Made by a program: the position numbers and the translations under genes. From Brevundimonas sp. (lineage in GTDB: Bacteria > Pseudomonadota > Alphaproteobacteria > Caulobacterales > Caulobacteraceae), in NCBI GenBank assembly GCA_024711185.1, contig JANJTI010000191.1:1-9432 (forward strand): a stretch of 9,432 bases of DNA. The letters are read 5' to 3'. Position 1 is the stretch's first letter. Each line of letters starts with the position of its first letter. The notes under the pieces are model-generated. The model worked only from the letters and a program-made list of their open reading frames with translations, was not told the origin of the DNA and did not search any database. This document shows positions 6,174 through 9,432 of this stretch, piece by piece.

Positions 6174-6926
6174 ATGAGCGACGCATCCCCCACCGCGGCC
6201 GTGCTGATCATCGGCGACGAAATCCTCTCCGGCCGGACGCAGGACACCAACCTGAACACCCTGGCACGGTTCCTCGGGGCGCTGGGGATCGATCTGCTGG
6301 AAGCGCGGACGGTCGGCGACCGGCAAGAGCAGATCGTAGGCGCGCTGAACGCCCTGCGGACGGGGCACGACTACGTCTTCACCACCGGCGGCATCGGGCC
6401 GACGCACGACGACATCACCGCCGACGCGGTGGCGGCGGCGTTCGGGGTGGGGATCGGGGAGCATCCGGAGGCTCTGGCCATCCTCGAGCGGCGCTACGGC
6501 GCGGAGTTCAACGCGCCGCGGCGGCGGATGGCGCGGATACCGGAGGGTGGGAGCCTGATCGCCAATCCGGTAACGGATGCGCCGGGGTTCCAGCTAGGCA
6601 ACGTCTTCGTCATGGCCGGGGTGCCGAAGATCATGACGGCCATGCTGGAGGACGTGGCGCCGCGCCTGCGGACCGGCGCGGCGGTGCACGCGCGGACGGT
6701 GCGGGTCACCGGCGTGGGCGAAGGAAGCGTGGCGGAAATCCTCGGCTCGGCGGCGCGGGCCAACCGGGCGATCATCTACGGCAGCTATCCGTTCGGCCAC
6801 GGGTCGGTCGACGAGATCGGGACGAACCTGGTGGTGCGGGGGCGCGACGAGATGGCGGTGGAGGCGGCCGTCGAGGGACTGCTGAGGGAGCTGCGAGAGG
6901 CGGGCATCGCGGCGGAGCGTGTCTGA
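6174..6926 (+). CDS. Stand-alone CinA N-terminal (MoaB/MogA-like, COG1058) domain protein
   Basis: The 250-residue protein carries the molybdopterin-binding-like fold of CinA: IGDEILSGRTQDTN (13-26), the nucleotide or pterin-binding TTGGIGPTHDDITADA (70-85) and NPVTDAPGF, with FVMAGVPKIM following. In full-length CinA this domain has been assigned ADP-ribose pyrophosphatase activity and is fused to an NMN deamidase domain. The deamidase half (about 150 residues) is absent here and not encoded next door, as in many alphaproteobacteria where the two halves are separate genes. The name competence/damage-inducible is historical, and no LexA box is visible before it. The ATG at 6174 has no well-placed ribosome site (GGAGAGG is 15 bases away), compatible with a leaderless message. 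It is the only complete plus-strand gene here and converges on the xylanase-family gene. Confidence 0.92.
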   Translation: MSDASPTAAVLIIGDEILSGRTQDTNLNTLARFLGALGIDLLEARTVGDRQEQIVGALNALRTGHDYVFTTGGIGPTHDDITADAVAAAFGVGIGEHPEALAILERRYGAEFNAPRRRMARIPEGGSLIANPVTDAPGFQLGNVFVMAGVPKIMTAMLEDVAPRLRTGAAVHARTVRVTGVGEGSVAEILGSAARANRAIIYGSYPFGHGSVDEIGTNLVVRGRDEMAVEAAVEGLLRELREAGIAAERV

Positions 6927-6928
6927 AC

Positions 6929-6971
6929 CCCCTCCCGGCTTCGCAGGCTCCCCCTCGCTTCGGGGGGAGGA
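6929..6971. terminator. GC-rich hairpin between convergent genes, possible dispersed intergenic repeat
   Basis: CTCCCCC (6948-6954) pairs perfectly with GGGGGAG (6963-6969), with CG/CG pairing possible inside the loop. It sits in the 47-base gap between the cinA-like stop and the stop of the convergent GH10 gene, so it could end transcription from both sides. The T-run is poor (GATTTC on the plus strand), so intrinsic termination is uncertain. The C-rich arms and the CCCTCCCGGCTTCGCAGGC lead-in resemble small palindromic intergenic repeats common in GC-rich alphaproteobacteria; copy number cannot be judged here. Confidence 0.45.
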
Positions 6972-6973
6972 TT

Positions 6974-8065
6974 TCAGGCGCCGGCGCGGCCGGTGAAGGC
7001 GTCGACGAGGGCCTGGTAGGCCGGGTTGGGCCGTCCCTCCGCGTCGAGGAGCAGGGCGCTTTCGTCGGGGCGGTTCCTGCCCTCGGCTCGGACCAGCCAG
7101 CTGTCGGAGTCGCGGAGGCCCCAGGTGGTGAAGGCGTAGCGCTGGCGCTCGGGCAGGGCGGCGAAGGCCTCGGCCAGTTCGCCGACACGGGCGACCTGCT
7201 GGGCCCGGCGCTCGGCTGTCGAGCGCAGGTCGGGCATGCGGCCGCCGTCCCGCTCGAGGGGAAAGTCGAGCTCGGAGACGTGGACGGGCAGGCCCAGCGA
7301 GGCCGCGTCGCGCATGAAGGTCGTGATGCGCCCGGCGGGAATCTCGATGTCGAGGTGGGACTGGGTGCCAATGCCGCCGACCGGCGCGCCAAGCTTGAGC
7401 AGACGTTCGACCAGGCGCAGGAAGGTCGCGCCCTTACGGGGAATGTTCTCAAGATTGTATTCGTTGAGGAACAGCACGGCGTCGGGGTCGGCGGCCTTCG
7501 CCTGTTCGAAGGCGCGGACCATATAGCCGTCCTGTCCCAGCGCCCGGCTCCAGTGGCAGTCGCGCAGGCCGTCGCCGTCCTCGGCCACCGGCTCGTTGAC
7601 GACGTCCCAGCCGGCCATCACGCCGCGGTAACGGCCGACGAGAGCCCGGACATAGCGGTCGTATTCCGCGGCGAAGCGGGCGCGGGGCAGGTCGTCGCTG
7701 AAGACCTCGGACCCCTGGGAGTACCAGATGACGGTGTGGCCGTGGACGCGCAGGCCGTGTTCGCGCGCGAAGGCGACCACGCGGTCCGAGGCCGAGAAGT
7801 CGTGGGCGAAGCCGGGGCCGAGGGTGCGTTCCATCTTCTGCTCCCACTCGGGCGTGAGCTGCGAGCAATGGCGGAGGACGGCGGCGCGCCAGGCCGGGTC
7901 GTTCAGCTGGCCGGTCATGGCGGTAGCGCCGAATGGCGCGGGGACGAGGTCCTTCAGCGGCCGGGCGGACCGTGCGGGCGTCTGCGCGGCGGGGCGCCCG
8001 CAGGCGGCGAGCGCGAGGCCGGAGCCGAGGAACAGGCGACGGCTGGGGCGCGCCCTAGACCGCAC
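6974..8065 (-). CDS. GH10 endo-1,4-beta-xylanase-family lipoprotein
   Basis: The 363-residue protein is a GH10 TIM-barrel hydrolase that would cut beta-1,4-xylan-type chains by a retaining mechanism. The acid/base is Glu158 in WDVVNEP (153-159) and the nucleophile Glu265 in HVSELDF (262-268). Other pocket residues are present: His110 and Trp114 (GHTVIW), Gln235 and His237 (GIGTQSHLD), Trp315 and Trp323 (TTWGLRDSDSW). The usual ENxMK block reads EWEQK (73-77), so a glycone-subsite Asn is Trp. The N-terminus has a twin-arginine motif SRRLFLG (8-14) and a lipobox LAAC (Cys22), predicting a Tat-exported lipoprotein. I chose GTG at 8065, 11 bases upstream of and including the fliJ stop; no ribosome site is visible. 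A start at 8152 would add 29 residues that merely shadow fliJ. Family call is strong, the start is moderate. Confidence 0.88.
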   Translation of the reverse strand: MRSRARPSRRLFLGSGLALAACGRPAAQTPARSARPLKDLVPAPFGATAMTGQLNDPAWRAAVLRHCSQLTPEWEQKMERTLGPGFAHDFSASDRVVAFAREHGLRVHGHTVIWYSQGSEVFSDDLPRARFAAEYDRYVRALVGRYRGVMAGWDVVNEPVAEDGDGLRDCHWSRALGQDGYMVRAFEQAKAADPDAVLFLNEYNLENIPRKGATFLRLVERLLKLGAPVGGIGTQSHLDIEIPAGRITTFMRDAASLGLPVHVSELDFPLERDGGRMPDLRSTAERRAQQVARVGELAEAFAALPERQRYAFTTWGLRDSDSWLVRAEGRNRPDESALLLDAEGRPNPAYQALVDAFTGRAGA

Positions 8066-8465
8066 GGCGGCGGAGGCCGAGTTCGTCGAAGGCGGCGGTC
8101 TCGCGCTTGCCGGCGACGATGAGGCGGTTGAGCCGGGTGGTCTCGGCCACATGCTCGAACTTCTTCAGCTCCTCGAAGGCGCCGGTCAGGGCGTCGCGGG
8201 CGCCGGTCTCCTCGGCCTCGATCTGGGCGACATCGGTCTCCGCCGCCGACTTTCGCACCTTCCAGCCGTTCAGGTAGGCCTGCAGCAGAAGCCCGGCCTC
8301 GGCGTCCTGACGGGCGCGCTCCTGCTCGACCCGGGCTTCTGCCTCGAGGACGGCGATGCGCATTTCGGCCGAGACGCGGCGGGCGGTGATGTCGGCGAGG
8401 CGCTTCTGCAGCGTCTCGACCTCATAGTTGGAGATCCGGATCAACGACTGGGCCCAGGCGGTCAT
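8055..8465 (-). CDS. fliJ: Flagellar export protein FliJ
   Basis: The 136-residue, strongly charged protein is almost wholly helical, with heptad-like stretches rich in Glu, Arg, Ala and Leu (about 15-60 and 70-110), as expected of the two-helix coiled coil of FliJ. FliJ is the stalk-like partner of the FliI ATPase ring; it links the ATPase to the export gate and escorts unloaded chaperones. Sequence conservation in this family is low, so the call rests on length, coiled-coil character and its position 13 bases behind fliI. The ATG at 8465 is supported by GGAGAG (8476-8471) with a 5-base spacer. Its TAG stop (8057-8055) lies inside the start region of the GH10 gene. Confidence 0.88.
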   Translation of the reverse strand: MTAWAQSLIRISNYEVETLQKRLADITARRVSAEMRIAVLEAEARVEQERARQDAEAGLLLQAYLNGWKVRKSAAETDVAQIEAEETGARDALTGAFEELKKFEHVAETTRLNRLIVAGKRETAAFDELGLRRRAV

Positions 8466-8478
8466 GCGAACTCTCCGG

Positions 8479-9432
8479 TCACTGCGGGATCATGCCCTGA
8501 TTCAGGATTGCCTCGAGCCGGGTAAAGGAATCGGTAAGACGTGTGGCGTCGTCCTTGTCCTGACCGAGGAAGGCTTCGAGCGCGGGGTTGAGCGCGATAG
8601 CGCGATCGACGAGCGGATCGGCGCCCGACCGGTAGGCGCCGATCCGGATCAGCTCCTCCATGTTGGCGTAGGCGGACAGGCACTGGCGGGCGCGACGGTT
8701 CAGTTCGCGCTCGGGCGGCGTCTGGCAGCCCGGGAGGGTGCGGCTGACCGACTTCAGCACGTCGATGGCCGGGAAGCGGCCGCGCTCGGCGATCTTGAGA
8801 TCCATGACGATGTGACCGTCGAGGATGCCGCGCACGGCGTCGGCGATGGGCTCGTCGTGATCGCCGCCGTCGACGAGGACGGTGAACAGGGCGGTGATCG
8901 GGGCGGCAGTGGTTCCGTCGGGACGGATGGGGCCGGGGCCGGCGCGCTCGAGCAGCTTGGGAAGTTCCGTGAAGACCGTGGGCGTGTAGCCCTTGGTGGT
9001 CGGGGGCTCGCCGGCGGCGAGGCCGATCTCACGCTGGGCCATGGCGAAGCGGGTGACGGAGTCCATCAGACAGAGGACCTCGAGGTCCTGGTCGCGCAGG
9101 AACTCGGCGCAGGCCATGGTCATGTAGGCGGCCTGGCGGCGCTTCAGGGCCGGCTCGTCCGAGGTGGCGACGATGACGATCGCGCGGCGCAGGCCCTCCT
9201 CGCCAAGGGTCTCCTCAATGAACTCGCGCACCTCGCGGCCGCGTTCGCCGATCAGACCCACGACGACGGCGTCGCAGGTCGCCTGGCGCGCAAGCATCGA
9301 CAGCAGCACCGACTTGCCGACGCCGGAGCCGGCGAAGATGCCGAGGCGCTGGCCGCGGCAGGTGGTGGTGAAGACGTCCATGGCGCGGACGCCGAGATCG
9401 AGCCGCTCGCCGACCCGTCCCCGCGAGTGGGC
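8479..9432 (-). CDS. fliI: Flagellum-specific ATPase FliI (5' end outside window)
   Basis: The visible 317 residues are the catalytic and C-terminal parts of FliI, the hexameric F1-beta-like ATPase that energises flagellar type III export at the inner membrane. The frame is open to the window edge ([14 protein letters not shown] precedes the Walker region), so the internal ATG at 9381 is not the real start; roughly 120-130 residues are missing upstream. Seen are the P-loop AGSGVGKS, the [10 protein letters not shown] block, Walker B and following residues in [33 protein letters not shown], and the C-terminal region ending NQGMIPQ. The [12 protein letters not shown] segment and the neighbouring fliJ favour the flagellar over virulence or F-type ATPases. 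It is the first visible gene of the fliI-fliJ-GH10 run. Confidence 0.97.
   Translation of the reverse strand, partial: AHSRGRVGERLDLGVRAMDVFTTTCRGQRLGIFAGSGVGKSVLLSMLARQATCDAVVVGLIGERGREVREFIEETLGEEGLRRAIVIVATSDEPALKRRQAAYMTMACAEFLRDQDLEVLCLMDSVTRFAMAQREIGLAAGEPPTTKGYTPTVFTELPKLLERAGPGPIRPDGTTAAPITALFTVLVDGGDHDEPIADAVRGILDGHIVMDLKIAERGRFPAIDVLKSVSRTLPGCQTPPERELNRRARQCLSAYANMEELIRIGAYRSGADPLVDRAIALNPALEAFLGQDKDDATRLTDSFTRLEAILNQGMIPQ

Noticed and set aside
6140..8122. A 660-codon open frame on the plus strand
   Set aside because: It overlaps the cinA-like gene in another frame and then runs antisense to the GH10 gene. Its glycine/arginine-rich sequence has no family features; it is a by-product of high GC.
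6974..8152. GH10 start at ATG 8152
   Set aside because: It would add 29 Ser/Pro/Ala residues encoded inside fliJ, ahead of an otherwise complete Tat/lipoprotein signal beginning near the GTG at 8065.
8479..9381. fliI starting at the ATG at 9381
   Set aside because: The frame stays open to the window edge and encodes the conserved [10 protein letters not shown] block before this Met, so the gene begins outside the window.

Overview
The window is GC-rich and gene-dense, with no RNA genes or transposons recognised. Three signs point to a flagellated alphaproteobacterium, most likely of the Caulobacterales (Brevundimonas or Caulobacter type): a BolA/monothiol-glutaredoxin pair, a GTTC-N7-GTTC LexA-type site, and GTG starts with tightly overlapping genes. 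The genus is an inference from gene style, not a search result. Twelve protein-coding genes are supported, plus one truncated gene fragment at the left edge.

Positions 1-226 (+) hold the interrupted end of a hot-dog thioesterase gene. It runs head-on into an intact paralogue at 141-569 (-). From there to about 6150 all genes lie on the minus strand, so transcription runs right to left: sfsA, map, a short gap with a LexA-like operator, radC, a glycosylasparaginase-family Ntn hydrolase, a GNAT acetyltransferase, bolA, an aldo/keto-reductase-fold protein, grxD and the thioesterase. Several junctions overlap (GTGA, ATGA, TGATG) or are 1-2 bases apart, which implies translational coupling. radC/hydrolase/GNAT and bolA/AKR/grxD/thioesterase look like two operon segments.

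At 6150-6174 sfsA (-) and a stand-alone CinA N-terminal-domain gene (+) diverge from start codons only 23 bases apart. The cinA-like gene converges at a GC-rich hairpin (about 6948-6969) on a minus-strand block of fliI (5' end outside the window), fliJ and a GH10 xylanase-family lipoprotein gene whose likely GTG start overlaps fliJ.

Most of the window is ordinary chromosomal housekeeping, and I do not see a clearly new defence or mobile system. The best leads are: a LexA-type box in front of radC that could put an exported glycosylasparaginase and an acetyltransferase under SOS control; an AKR-fold protein that lacks three of the four catalytic tetrad residues and sits between the iron-sulfur partners BolA and GrxD; a predicted GH10 lipoprotein coupled to flagellar export genes; and a truncated convergent thioesterase paralogue.
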